Source: Jacaranda mimosifolia
Taxonomy: Eukaryota > Streptophyta > Magnoliopsida > Lamiales > Bignoniaceae
NCBI GenBank assembly: GCA_018894105.1
Contig: CM032121.1
Span: 22,847,730 to 22,911,729, forward strand
Reading direction: 5' to 3'
DNA: 64,000 bases
In this document: piece after piece, positions 34,374 to 47,836 of the stretch
Layout: the number at the start of each line of letters is the position of its first letter
Position numbering within the stretch: the first letter of the stretch is position 1
The notes under the pieces: generated by a model
Databases searched by the model: none
The model's input: the letters and a program-made list of their open reading frames with translations, nothing else
What the model was told of the DNA's origin: nothing
Translations under genes and position numbers: made by a program

Positions 34374-36650
34374 TATAGCGCCCCTACTCAAGATAGCACA
34401 TAAGTTGAGATGCCACTCAATTCAATCTTAAATTGAACCCAAAATACAAATCAATGGGCCCATAATCAAATATTTCAAGCTTATCAAAAATAGTAATGGA
34501 TTTCAACTTAAACAAACATTAAACAATCCTGTAACAGACAACATATACACTAAATACATACTACAAAATTTTCCAAATTCAACTTATCAGAAGCAGCAGA
34601 ATTTCAAACTTAACAGACTCAATGAACCATTAAGTAGGTGCCATAATTCACCTTTTACATTTAACAAAACATTTACATGTCTTCAATTATCACATGGCAT
34701 ATCACAATGTTTCGAGTTCATGCTTAGCGTTTAGATGTTTTCATATATACGTTCAAACACCTAATCTATTACAAAATACGCTTATGTCCAGCCTGGAGTC
34801 CAAGTTCTTCACTCAATCCCTATATGAGAGAATCAAAGATAAAAATGGGGGATAAGTCTAAAGGACTTATTGATGGATAGCTGTAAGCATAAGTAGAAGG
34901 GATCTGTTGAGGAAGATCAACTTAACAAACCGTAAATCAACAATCAGGTGGAAACATATCATAATATGGACAAGCAGTCAAGAAACAATTGAACAGTTAA
35001 GAAATAATTAAATAATCAAAAATCGGTCAAGTAAATAGATCAGATCAAAGATGTACTTATTCTAGTCAAACTAAACTTACCGAAGTGCGAAGCTTGGTAT
35101 AAAACTTAACCTTACATAAATTGGACTAAACTTACCCAAGTTTGATAACCTGGTACATAACTTCCCCAAGCGTGACATTCTGGTAAAAAACTTACCTAAG
35201 CATAGCCTAGTACATAACTTATCCAGGCATGCCAGCTTGGTACATAACTTATTGCTGACAGAACGAATTAATATCAACAGTACAAACAGATAATAGAAAG
35301 TCAAATAATAGATCAAATAGATAATAGACAACCGGATAACAGAGCAAATACATAACAGATGGTTGGATAACAGATAACAAACAGATTTTAAACAATTAAC
35401 AGATTCTAATAAACATAGTTTAGTACGATACAGAAACAGAAAACCCTCATAGGGGTTTATCCTAATAACAGATAATTGAAAAAAGTGCTAGGTTGGCAAA
35501 CCATCACCTCCGTAGTCTCAGAAAATTGAAACCTCAATCAATAGTCTACTGGTCTGCGGGACCTACTCTTTTTCGTCACCTAACCAAACGAATAAATTCA
35601 AAAATCAAATCTTTATTCGACCTCAAAACCTTCAATAATAATAGTCTAAAATCAGTAACTACCCAATTAACCTCATATCAGGGTTTTAAGTTAACAATAA
35701 CAACCCTATTTATCTAATTATCTCGGTTGTTGTCATTAACGTTCCAAATTCACAAAATTAGGGTTTTCTCTTCCAATTAACTCGATAATTCCCAATATTT
35801 TCATAAAATAATACAATCCAAGTTTACAAAACCTATATTGGCACATGCATATACCGAGTTCTAGTCCCATATCATCTTAAATCGCCTAATTATCATTTCT
35901 CGAGTTCTAATTTCATCAAATCATAGTTTAATCACTTGATAAACTCGATTAATCCAAACTTATCATTTAATAATACATAATTCGGGTCTACTATGCTATG
36001 TCATAATCTATGCATGGGAATGTATATATACCAAATCAAATTTTAAATCCTCATTCTTGGCATATTACGAAGTCTAATGGAAATAACGGCACATTGCATG
36101 TATATACATATATATAAACATATATAATCTAACCTCCTTTTTACCCACGAATTTGAGCTGCAGATTCTAACTTAGATCAACCACCGTGCCGCTGATGCTG
36201 TTTACTGTTGTTGAAAAAAGCCAATCTCACCAAAACACGCCTTTCTTTCTCCTGAATCCAATGCCACATTAATTTTAGATTCTCGTGCCAAATTAACCCA
36301 CGAATCACACCTTGAAGCCTCAATACCACCTCATGCCACCACTTCGATCTTTCCATTTCTGCCACTATTGGTGGTTAGAACCCAAAACCAACTTTGCTAA
36401 ACACTTTCTTGAGTTGAACCCGTCTCGAAACACCCTTGGTCCGTCACGAAATGTCATCGAAAGGAGGAAACCCGCCATGCTCTGCTGTGAGCTCTCATCG
36501 GCCATGGTGTTTCCAATAGTTCACCAGTCAAAATGGACGGTTATTGGTGCCACGTGATAGCCATGACGAGGGGAAGAAGATAACTGGCAGATTTTAGGAG
36601 TTTTAGTCATCGGAGATGGAAGTTCGCTAGAGAGGGGTTCACGGTGGTCT
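34374..36650. other. Unclassified block inserted in element C
   Basis: It begins TATAGCGCCCCTACTC, which resembles the TGTAGCGCCCC start of some Ty3/gypsy LTRs with one change. It contains a ~30-bp minisatellite (35074-35250). Frames at 36177-36365 and 36312-36557 have no recognisable motif. It ends where the repeated unit begins (36651). It may be the remains of another LTR element whose downstream part was then amplified. I see no supported gene. Confidence 0.5.
35074..35250. repeat. ~30-bp minisatellite
   Basis: Five to six degenerate units of the form AACTTACC(c/t)AAGn...CTTGGTACAT, each about 27-45 bp. On the minus strand they give the repeated peptide LGKLCTRLS. Confidence 0.75.
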
Positions 36651-37092
36651 AAAGCAAGGGGAAGGAAAATGAAGTAATAAGGCAGTCATAAATTATTTAT
36701 AGATGGCCAATGGAGATAGTTCATCTCCTGAGGTAGTATTAATGGCCTAGATTGGCCAAGGTAATCGAACGATTATGGGGGCTGGGCACCTACTTTACAA
36801 AATATATATGTGCATTCCCCCATGAAAGTGAAATAACCAATACACTTGGAAAGTGGGCGAATTAATGATCATAATTATTATAGAAGAGGCTTGAAAAGAC
36901 CATTCATCCCTTGGATACTAGACTAATTGCCCAAATAGCATAGGATCCGCATCTTCTTATTTAGGTCGAGTCTCGACCTGAATGAACCTGACCCAGAACA
37001 GGTCATAAGCTACGTGGCAGACCGTTGATTAATCTGGGATCCAATGTGCAATATAATGCTAGCTTAGTAAGTACAAGAAGGACAGTCCGTTA

Positions 37093-37212
37093 CCTATAAG
37101 AGGCAAACCCAGCACAGTCCCAGGTCAAGCTATTAGTATTAATTGTCACTTGAACTATTCTCTTTACCTTGAACTCATTTGATCACCTCAATAACTTAGG
37201 CATCAGAGGGCC
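37093..37212 (+). promoter_or_regulatory. Gypsy-LTR-like promoter segment of array unit 1
   Basis: TATAAGAGG at 37095-37103 and ATAACTTAGGCATCAGAGGG at 37192-37211 resemble the TATA box and the U5 box of Tat-lineage Ty3/gypsy LTRs. Equivalent segments occur in every unit (for example 40410-40530 and 45330-45455). Whether it is active cannot be told. Confidence 0.45.
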
Positions 37213-37371
37213 TTAGCTGAGGGCGATCTTAGCTAGCCTAATGTGTGCTCTTGTGGTTAGGTCAGAGATCCAAATTACACTTGTGCGGTTAAGGGTCAAG
37301 GTCATTGCCAGGTTTAGTTTTGGTAAACCGGGTTGAGGTCGTAGTCCAGAAACCTGATCCGCATCATCCGT

Positions 37372-37934
37372 GATTGATTGAGAAACCTCAAAATAGTGCT
37401 AAGAAGACTTATGTACTTGATCAAACTCTACTAGAAACCATTGGCGAGGACGCCACCAATGAGGCTCGTGAATTATTCATGAAGTTTGTGGATGGTGATC
37501 TACAAACAAGGTGTCTCAGGATGGCAACTATGTCTAATGAGTTGCAATAGACTCATGAGCGTATGAAGCGTGCAAGTGAGATCTGTGAACACTTACAAGA
37601 GTTGTATGGTGTCCGCACTAGACACGAACGGTTCACTTTGTCTAGGGAGCTGTTTAGAAGTAGAATGACTAAGGGCATGAGTGTCCATGATCATGAGCTC
37701 AAAAAGATCGGGCTTATTGATAAGTTTGGCCAACTTGATGTGATAATGGACAATAACCTCTATGTGGATTTGATCCTATGGTCATTGCTAAATTAATTCG
37801 ACCAATTTGTTATTAACTTTAATATGTATAAGAAAAAAGTGGCGATTAACGAATTAGTGAACATGTTGATTACCATCGAGGTGACGATGAAAAAGGATAA
37901 GCCTCTTCTACTATTACAAACCAGTAAACGCTAA
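37372..37934 (+). pseudogene. Gag fragment, array copy 1
   Basis: Copia gag codons ~21-205 relative to element A (HLQELYGVRTRHERF, FRSRM, INELVNML). It has the frameshift near codon 30 common to all copies, TGA for the first Trp, TAG at 37548-37550 and TAA before FDQF. The open part is 37563-37796. Confidence 0.88.
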
Positions 37935-38302
37935 GGATCCCAATTGCTGACTATTACTAACCAGGGGAGTGTGGAAAGTAGATATTCTTTAGTCTTAGGG
38001 TTGGGATCATAGACTGATGTATCTACAGTAGCAGATGAGGGATCAATCGATGACGAACCCATAGGATGATCGGGATCTCGAGACAAGGTGGGGATCGGGG
38101 TTGAACCCATATAGGGTACCGCGTGGAGAGAGGTCACACCCTCGGAGTGTGAAGACACAGAGGCACTTTCACTCGACCCCAACTGAATGAGGTTGTGAAA
38201 CTCGAACTCAAATTTGAAGTCATAATTAACAAAGAAGAATGAAGAGAAGAATGAACCTAAAGGGTTAGGATCGGGCGAGAGATCCAAGAGGTCAAAGAAC
38301 AA
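37931..38302 (-). other. Conserved antisense open frame, array copy 1
   Basis: A minus-strand frame of ~124 codons without an ATG at its start. It is rich in Phe near the N-terminus (LGSFFSSFFFVNY), then acidic/Ser-rich (SSESASVSSHSEGV). The same frame occurs in each unit: 39974-39741, 41579-41361, 43205-42987, 44882-44508, 46539-46177 and 48204-47863. Copies 2-4 are cut by one stop at the same place. A TATAAATAATTTATA stretch lies about 45 bp upstream on the minus strand. No family recognised; Tat-lineage gypsy elements are known to carry antisense frames, but I cannot show homology. Confidence 0.4.
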
Positions 38303-39029
38303 AATTTGTTAGAGCAAAGGGAAACAAAAAGAAGTATGAGGTAGTTATAAATTATTTATAGATGGCCAAGGGTGATGATTTATCTCCTGAGGTAGTATAA
38401 TGGCCCAGATTGGCCTAGGTAATCGAACGGCTATGGGGGCCGAGCTCCTACTTTCCAAAATACATAGGTGAATTCCCCCATGAAAGTGAAAGAACCAATA
38501 CACTTGGAAAGTAGGAGAATTAATGATCATAATTATTATAGAAGAGGCTTGAAAATACTATTCATCCCTTGGATGCTAGACTAATTGCCCACATAGGATA
38601 GGATCCACATCTTCTTATTTCGATTGAGTCTCGAACTGAATGAACCCGACCCAGAATAGGTCATAAGCAAAGTGGTGGACCGTTGATTAATCTGGGATCT
38701 AACGTGAAATATAATGCTATCTCAATCCGTACAGGAAGGACAGTCCGTTACTTATATGAGGTAAACCCAGCACAGTCCCAGGTCAAGCAATTAGTATTAA
38801 TTGTCATTTGAACTCTTCTCTTTACCTTGAAATCATTTGATCACCTCACTAACTTAGGCGTCAGAGGGCCTTAGCTGAGGGCGATCTTAGCTAGCCTAAT
38901 GTGTGCTCTTGTGGTTAGGTCAGAGATCCAAAATACACTTGTGCGGTTAAGGGTCAAGGTTATTGCCAGGTTTAGTTTTGGTAATCTGGGTTGAGGGCGT
39001 AGTCCAGAAACCTGAGCTGCATCATCCGC

Positions 39030-39593
39030 GATTGGTTGGGAAACCTCAAAATAGTGCTACGAAGACTTATGTACTTGATCAAAGTCTACTAGAAACCATT
39101 GACGAGGACGCCACCAATGAGGCTCGTGAATTATTCATGAAGTTTGTGGATGGTGATCTACAAACAAGGTGTCTCAGTATGGCAACTATGTCCAATGAGT
39201 TGCAAAAGACTCATGAGCATATGAAGCGTGCAAGTGAGATCTGTGAACAACTACAAGAGTTGTATGGTGTTCGCACTAGACACGAACGGTTCACTTTATC
39301 AAGGGAGCTGTTTAGAAGTAGAATGACTAAGGGCATGAGTGTCCATGATCATTAGCTCAAAAAGATCGGGCTTATTGATAAGTTTGGCCAACTTGATGTG
39401 ATAATGGACAATAACCTCTATGTGGATTTGATCCTATGGTCATTGCTAAATTAATTCGACCAATTCGTTATTAACTTTAATATGTATAAGAAAAAAGTGG
39501 CGATTAACGAATTAGTGAACATGTTGATTACCATCGAGGCGACGATGAAGAAGGATAAACCTCTTCTACTATTACAAACTAGTAAACGCTAAG
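39030..39593 (+). pseudogene. Gag fragment, array copy 2
   Basis: Same gag segment; open from 38963 to 39355. The TTGCAAAAGACTCATGAGCA wording is shared with copies 5-7 rather than with neighbours 1 and 3. TAG at 39353-39355 and TAA before FDQF. Confidence 0.88.
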
Positions 39594-40688
39594 ATCCCAA
39601 TTGGGGACTATTACTAACTAGGGGAGTGTGGAAAGTAGATATTCCTTAGTCTTAGGGTTGGGATCATAAATTGATGTATTTACAGTAGCAGATGAGGGAT
39701 CAATCGAGGATGAACCCATAGGATGGTCGGGATCCTGAGACTAAGTTGGGATCGGGGTCGAACCCATATAGGGTACCACATAGAGGGAGGTCACACCCTC
39801 AGAGTGTGAAGACACATAGGCACTTTCACTCGACCCCAATTGAATGAGGTTGTGATACTCGAACTCAAATTTGAACTTATAATTAACAAAGAAGAATGAA
39901 GAGAAGAATGAACCTAAAGGGTTAGGATCGGGTGAGAGATCCAAGAGATCGAAGAACAAAATTTGTAAGAGCAAAGGGAATCAAAATGAAGTTATGAGGT
40001 AGTCATAAATTATTTATAGATCGCCAAGGGTGATGATTTATCTCCTGAGTTAGTATCAATGGCCCAGATTGGCCTAGGTAATCGAACGGCTATGGGGGCC
40101 GAGCACTTACTTTCCAAAATATATAGGTGCATTCCACCATAAAAGTGAAAAAACCAATACACTTGGAAAGTGGGCGAATTAATGATCATAATTATTATAG
40201 AAGCGGCTTGAAAAGACCATTCAACCCTTGGATACTAGACTAATTGCCCAAATAGGATAGGATCCGCATATTCTTATTCGGGTTGAATCCCGACCAGAAT
40301 AAACCCAACTAAGAACCGGTCATAAGCTACGTGGTGGACCGTTGATTAATCTGGGATCTAACGTGCAATATAATGCTAGCTCAATCAGTACAAGAAGGAC
40401 CGTCCATTACCTATAAGAGGCAAACCCAGCACAGTCCCAGGTCAAGCTATTAGTATTAATTATCACTTGAATTCTTCTCTTTACCTTGAACTCATTTGAT
40501 CACCTTACTGACTTAGGCATCGGAGGGCCTTAGCTGAGGGTGATCATAGCAAGCTTAATGTGTGCTCTTGTGGTTAGGTCAGAGATACAAAATACACAAG
40601 TGCGGTTTCAGGTCAAGGACATTGCCAGGTTTAGTTTTGGTAATCTGGGTTGAGGTCGTAGTCCAGAAACCTGAGCCACATCATCCGC

Positions 40689-41244
40689 AATTGGTTCGGA
40701 AACCTCAAAATAGTGCTGAGAAGACTTATGTACTTGATCAAACTCTACTAGAAACCATTGGCGAGGACGCCACCAATGAGGCTCGTGAATTATTCATGAA
40801 GTTTGTGGATGGTGATCTACAAACAAGGTGTCTCAGGATGGCAACTATGTCTAATGAGTTGCAATAGACTCATGAGCGTATGAAGCGTGCAAGTAAGATA
40901 CGTGCACACTTACAAGAGTTGTATGGTGTCCGCACTAGACACGAACGGTTCACTTTGTCTAGGGAGTTGTTTAGAAGTAGAATGACTAAAGGCATGAGCA
41001 TCCATGATCATGGGCTAAAAATGATCGGGCTTATTGAAAAGCTAGGTCAGCTTGATGTGATAATGGACGATAACCTCTATGTGGATTTGATCCTATGGTC
41101 ATTGCTAAATTAATTCGACCAATTCGTTATGAACTTTAATATGTATAAGAAAGAAGTGGCGATTAACGAATTGGTGAACATGTTGATTACCATCGAGGCG
41201 ACGATGAAAAAGGATAAACCTCTTCTACTATTACTAACCAGGGG
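40689..41244 (+). pseudogene. Gag fragment, array copy 3
   Basis: Same segment, with the TTGCAATAG stop (40865-40867) shared with copies 1 and 4. The 3' junction lacks the ~40 bp between two CTATTACTAACCAG repeats. That deletion is shared only with copy 4. Confidence 0.88.
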
Positions 41245-42313
41245 AGTGTGGAAACTAGATATTCCTTAGTCTTAGGATTAGGATCATAGACTGATGTATC
41301 TATAGTAACAGATGAGGGATCAATCGAGGACGAACCCATAGGATGATCGGGATCCCGAGACTAGGTTGGGATCGGGGTCGAACCCATATAGGGTACCGCG
41401 TGGAGAGAGGTCACACCCTCGGAGTGTGAAAACACAGAGATACTTTCACTTGACCCCAACTGAATGAGGTTGTGAAACTCAAACTTAAATTTGAACTCAT
41501 AATTAACAAAGACGAATGAAGAGAAGAATGAACCTAAAGGGTTAGGATCGGACGAGAGATCAAAGAGGTCAAAGAACAAAATTTGTCATAGCAAAGGGAA
41601 ACAAAATGAAGTTACGAGGTAGTCATAAATTATTTATAGATAGCCAAGGGTGATGATTTATCTCCTGAGGTAGTATCAAAGGCCCAGATTGGCCTAGGTA
41701 ATCTAACGGCTATGAGGCCGAGCACCTACTTTCCAAAATATATAGGTGCATTCCACCGAAAAAGTAAAAGAACCAATACCCTTGGAAATTGGGTGAATTA
41801 ATGATCATAATTATTATAGAAGAGGCTTGAAAAGACCATTCAGCCCTTGGATACTAGACTAATAGCCCAAATAGGATAGGATCCGCATCTTCTTATTTAG
41901 GTCGAGTCTCGACCTGAATGAACCTGACCCAGAACAGGTCATAAGCTACGTGGCAGACCGTTGATTAATCTGGGATCCAATGTGCAATATAATGCTAGCA
42001 TAGTAAGTACAAGAAGGACAGTCCGTTACCTATAAGAGGCAAACCCAGCACAGTCCCAGGTCAAGCTATTAGTATTAATTGTCACATGAATTCTTCTCTT
42101 TACCTTGAACTCATTTGATCACCTCACTAACATAGGCATAGGAGGGCCTTAGCTGAGGGCGATCTTAGCTAGCCAAATATGTGCTCTTGTGGTTAGGTCA
42201 GAGATCCAAAATACACATGTGCGGTTTCAGGTCAAGGTCAAGGTCATTGCCAAGTTTACTTTTGGTTATCTGGGTTGAGGTCGTAGTCCAGAAACCTGAT
42301 CCGCATCATCCGT

Positions 42314-42870
42314 GATTGATTGAGAAACCTCAAAATAGTGCTAAGAAGACTTATGTACTTGATCAAACTCTACTAGAAACCATTGGCGAGGACGCCACCA
42401 ATGAGGCTCGTGAATTATTCATGAAGTTTGTGGATGGTGATCTACAAACAAGGTGTCTCAGGATGGCAACTATGTCTAATGAGTTGCAATAGACTCATGA
42501 GCGTATGAAGCGTGCAAGTGAGATACGTGCACACTTACAAGAGTTGTATGGTGTCCGCACTAGACACGAACGGTTCACTTTGTCTAGGGAGCTGTTTAGA
42601 AGTAGAATGACTAAAGGCATGAGTGTCCATGATCATAGGGCTAAAAATGATCGGGCTTATTGAAAAGCTAGGTCAACTTGATGTGATAATGGACAATAAC
42701 CTCTATGTGGATTTGATCCTATGGTCATTACTAAATTAATTCGACCAATTTGTTATGAACTTTAATATGTATAAGAAAGAAGTGGCGATTAACGAATTGG
42801 TGAATATGTTGATTACCGTCGAGGCGACGTTGAAAAAGGATAAACCTCTTCTACTATTACTAACCAGGGG
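42314..42870 (+). pseudogene. Gag fragment, array copy 4
   Basis: Same TTGCAATAG stop (about 42488-42491) and 3' junction deletion as copy 3. It also has TGA for the first Trp, like copy 1, and an extra base in GATCATAGGG (about 42635) that shifts frame. Confidence 0.88.
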
Positions 42871-43939
42871 AGTGTGGAAACTAGATATTCCTTAGTCTTA
42901 GGGTTGGGATCATAGCCTGATGTATCTATAGTAACAGATGAGGGATCAATCGAGGACGAACCCATAGGATGATCGGGATCCCGAGACTAGGTTGGGATCG
43001 GGGTCAAACCCATATAGGGTACCGCGTGGAGGGAGGTGACACCCTCGGAGTGTGAAGACATAGAGGCATTTTCACTCGACCCCAACTGAATGAGGTTGTG
43101 AAACTCGAATTCAAATTTGAACTCATAATTAACAAAGAAGAATGAAGAGAAGAATGAACCTAAAGGGTTAGGATCGGACGAGAGATCCAAGAGGTCAAAG
43201 AACAAAATTTGTTATAGCAAAGGGAAATAAAATGAAGTTACGAGGTAGTCATAAATTATTTATAGATGACCAAGGGTGATGATTTATCTCCTGAGGTAGT
43301 ATCAAAGGCCCAGATTGGCCTAGGTAATCTAACGGCTATGAGGCCGAGCACCTACTTTCCAAAATATATAGATGCATTCCACCAAAAAAGTAAAAGAACC
43401 AATACCCTTGGAAATTGGGTGAATTAATGATCATAATTATTATAGAAGAGGCTTGAAAAGACCATTCATCCCTTGGATACTAGACTAATAGCCCAAATAG
43501 GATAGGATCCGCATCTTCTTATTTAGGTCGAGTCTCGACCTGAATGAACCTGACCCAGAACAGGTCATAAGCTACGTGGCAGACCGTTGATTAATCTGGG
43601 ATCTAACGTGCAATATAATGCTAGCTTAGTAAGTACAAGAAGGACAGTCCGTTACCTATAAGAGGCAAACCTAGCACAGTCCCAGGTCAAGCTATTAGTA
43701 TTAATTGTCACATGAATTCTTCTCTTTACCTTGAACTCATTTGATCACCGTACTAACATAGGCATCGGAGGGCCTTAGCTTAGGGCGATCTTAGCTAGCC
43801 AAATATGTGCTCTTGTGGTTAGGTCAGAGATCCAAAATACACATATGCGGTTTCAGGTCAAGGTCAAGGTCATTGCCAGGTTTACTTTTGGTTATCTGGG
43901 TTGAGGTCGTAGTCCAGAAACCTGAGCCGCATCATCCAT

Positions 43940-44502
43940 GATTGGTTGAGAAACCTCAAAATAGTGCTAAGAAGACTTATGTACTTGATTAAAGTCTACT
44001 AGAAACCATTGGCGATGACGCCATCATTGAGGCTCGTGAATTATTCACGAAGTTTATGTATTGTTATCTACAAACAAGGTGTCTTAGTATGGAAACTATG
44101 TCCAATGAGTTGCAAAAGACTCATGAGCATATGAAGCGTGCAAGTGAGATTTGTGAACAACTACAAGAGTTGTATGGTGTTCGCACTAGACACGAACGAT
44201 TCCCTTTGTCTAGGAAGTTGTTTAGAAGTAGAATGAATAAGGGCATGAATGTCCATGATCATGGGCTCGAAATGATCGGGCTTATTAAAAAGCTTGGTCA
44301 ACTTGATGTGATAATGGACAATAACCTTTATGTGGATTTTATCCTATGGTCATTGCTAAATTCATTCGACCAATTCGTTATGAACTTTAATATATATAAG
44401 AAAGAAGTGGCGATTAACGAATTGGTGAATATGTTGATTACCGTCGAGGCAACGATGAAAAAGGATAAACCTCTTCTACTATTACTAACCAGTAACTGCT
44501 AA
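43940..44502 (+). pseudogene. Gag fragment, array copy 5
   Basis: Open from 44056 to 44502 (148 codons), including FDQFVMNFN, which is broken by stops in copies 1-4. It shares GAACAACTACAAGAG with copy 2. Confidence 0.88.
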
Positions 44503-45617
44503 GGATCCTAATTGGGGACTATTACTAACCAGGGGAGCGTGGAAAGTAGATATTCCTTAGTCTTAAGGTTTGGATCATAGACTGATGTATCTACAGTAGC
44601 AGATGAGGGATCAATCGAGGACGAACCCATAGGATGATCGGGATACCGAGGCTTGATGGGGATCGTGGTCAAACCCATATAGGGTACCGCGTGGAGGGAG
44701 GTCACACCCTCAGAGTGTGAAGATACAGAGGCACTTTCACTTGACCCCAACTGAATGAGGTTGTGAAAATCGAACTCAAATTCGAACTCAAATTCGAACT
44801 CATAATTAACAAAGAAGAATGAAGAGAAGAATGAACCTAAAGGGTTAGGATCGGGCGAGAGATCCAAGAGTTCAAAGAACAAAATTTGTCAGAGCAAAGG
44901 GAAACAAAATAAAGTTATGAGGTAGTCATAAATTATTTATAGATGGCCAAGGATGATGGTTTATCTCCTGAGGTAGTATCAATGGCCCAGATTGACCTAG
45001 GCAATCGAACGGCTATGGTGGCCGAGCACCTACTTTCCATAATATGTAGGTGCATTCCCCCATGAAGGTGAAAGAACCAATACACTGGGAAAGTGGACGA
45101 ATTAATGATCATAATTATTATAGAAGTGGCTGGAAAAGACCATTCAGCCCTTGGATACTAGACTAATTGCCCAAGTAGGATTGGATCCGCATCTTCTTAT
45201 TCGGGTCGAGTCTCGACCTGAATGAACCTGACCTAGAACAGGTCATAAGCTGCGTGGCGGACCGTTGATTAATCTGGGATCTAACGTGTAATATAATGCT
45301 AGCTCAATCAGTATAGGAAGAACAGCCCGTTATCTATAAGAGGCAAACCCAACACAGTCCCAGGTCAAGCTATTAGTATTAACTGTCACTTGAATTCTTC
45401 TTTTTACCTTGAACTCATTTTATCACCTCACTAACATAGGCATCGGAGGGCCTTAGCTGATGGTGATCTTAGCTAGCCTAATGTGTGCTCTTGTGGTTAG
45501 GTCAGAGATCCAAAATTCACTTGTGCGGTTTCAGGTCAAGGTCAAGGTTATTGCTAGGTTTACTTTTGGTAATCTGGGTTTAGGTTGTAGTCTAGAAACC
45601 TGAGCCGCATTATCCGC

Positions 45618-46180
45618 GATTGGTTGAGAAACCTCAAAATAGTGCTAAGAATACTTATGTACCTGATCAAAGTTTGCCAGAAACCATTGGTAATGACGCC
45701 ACCAGTGAGGCTCGTGAATTATTCACGAAGTTTATAGATGGTGATCTACAAACAAGGTGTCTCAGTATGGCAACTATGTCTAATGAGTTGCAAAAGACTC
45801 ATGAGCATATGGAGCATGCAAGTGAGATCTATTCACACCTACAAGAGTTGTATGGTGTCCGCACTAGAAACGAACGACTCACTTTGTCTAGGGAGCTCTT
45901 TAGATGTAGAATGACTGAGGGCATGAGTGTCCATGATCATGAGCTCAAAATGATCGGGCTTATTGAAAAGCTTGGTCAACTTGACGTGATAATGGGCAAT
46001 AACCTTTATGTAGATTTGATCCTATGTTTATTGCTAAATCCATTCGACCAATTCGTTATCAACTTTAATAAGTATAAGAAAGATGTGGCGATTAACGAAT
46101 TGGTGAACATGTTGATTACCGCCGAGGTGACGATGAAAAAGGATAAACCTCTTCTACTATTACTCACAAGTAACCGCTAA
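45618..46180 (+). pseudogene. Gag fragment, array copy 6
   Basis: The longest open copy: 186 codons from 45620 to 46180, covering most of the gag segment after the shared frameshift and ending at the junction TAA. It has no genuine gag N-terminus, so it is not a functional gag. Confidence 0.88.
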
Positions 46181-47273
46181 GGATCCCAATTGAGGACTAT
46201 TACTAACCAAGGGAATGTGGAAAGCAGATATTCCTTAGTTTTAGGGTCGGGATCGAAGACTGATGTATCTACAGTAGCAGATGAGGGATCAATCCAGGAC
46301 GTACCCATAGGATGATCGGGATCCCGAGACTTGATGGTGATCGGGGTCGAACCCATATAGGGTACGACGTGGAAGGAGGTCACACCTTCGGAGTGTGAAG
46401 ATAGAGAGATAGTTTCACTCGATCCCAACTGAATGAGGTTGGGCAACTCGAACTCAAATTTGAACTCATAATTTACAAAGAAGAATGAAGAGAAAAATGA
46501 ACCTAAAGGGTTAGGATCGGACGAGAGATCCAAGAACAAAATTTGTTATAGCAAATGGAAACAAAATAAAGATATGAGGCAGTCATAAATTATTTATAGA
46601 TGGCCAAGGGTGATGGTTTATCTCTTGAGATAGTATTAATCACCCAGATTGGCTAAGGCAATCGAACAGCTATGGGGCCGGGCGCCTACCTTCCAAAATA
46701 TGTAGGTGCATTCCCCCATGACGGTGAAAGAACCAATACACTTGGAAAGTGGGGGAATTAATGACCCTAATTATTATAGAAGAGGCTTGAAAAGACCATT
46801 TAGCCCCTGGATACTAGACTAATTGCCCAAATAGGATAGGATCAACATCTTCTAATTTTGGTCGAGTCTCGACCCGAACGAACCCGACCCAGAACAAGTC
46901 ATAAGCTATGTGGTGGACCGTTGATTAATCTGGGATCTAACATGCAATATAATGCTAGCTCAATCAGTACAGGAAGGATTGTCCGTTACCTATAAGAGGC
47001 AAACCCAGCATAGTCCTAAGTTAAGCTATTAGTATTAATTGTCACTTGAATTCTTTTCTTTACCTTGAACTCATTTGATCACCTCACTAAATTGGGCATC
47101 GGAGGGCCTTAGCGGAGGTCGATCTTAGCTAGCCTAATGTGTGCTCTTGCGGTTAGGTTAGAGATCCAAAATACACTTGTGCGGTTTCAAGTCAATGTCA
47201 AGGTCATTGCTAGGTTTAGTTTTGGTAATCTGGGTTGAGGTCGTAGTCCAGAAACCTGAGCCGCATCATCCGC

Positions 47274-47836
47274 GATTGGTTGAGAAACCTCAAAATAGTG
47301 CTAGGAAGACTTATATACTTGATAAAAGTTTGCCGGAAACCATTGGCGATGATGCCACTAATAAGGCTCGTGAATTATTCATGAAGTTTATGGATGGTGA
47401 TCTACAAACAAGGTATCTCATGATGGAAACTATGTCTAATGAGTTGCAAAAGACTCATGAGCATATAAAGCATGCAAGTGAGATCTGTGCATACCTACAA
47501 GAGTTGTATGGTGTCTGCACTAGACACGAATGGTTCACTTTGTCTAGGGAGCTCTTTAGAAGTAGAATGACTAAGGGCATGAGTGGCCATGATGATGGGC
47601 TCAAAATGATCAGCCTTATTGAAAAGCTTGGTCAACTTGACGTGATAATGGACAATGACCTCTATGTGGATTTGATCCTATGGTCATTGCTAAATTCATT
47701 CGACTAATTCGTTATCAACTTTAATAAGTATAAGAAAGAAGTGGCGATTAACGAATTGGTGAACATGATGATTACTACCGAGGCGACGATGAAAAAAGAT
47801 AAACCTCTTCTACTACTACTAACCAATAACCGCTAA
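47274..47836 (+). pseudogene. Gag fragment, array copy 7
   Basis: Open from 47177 to 47707 and stopped by TAA within FDQF. Otherwise close to copy 6. Confidence 0.88.

Noticed and set aside
36177..36557. Two overlapping open frames (62 and 81 codons) on opposite strands
   Set aside because: No motif, no conservation in the array units, and both strands are open over the same bases, which is typical of chance frames.
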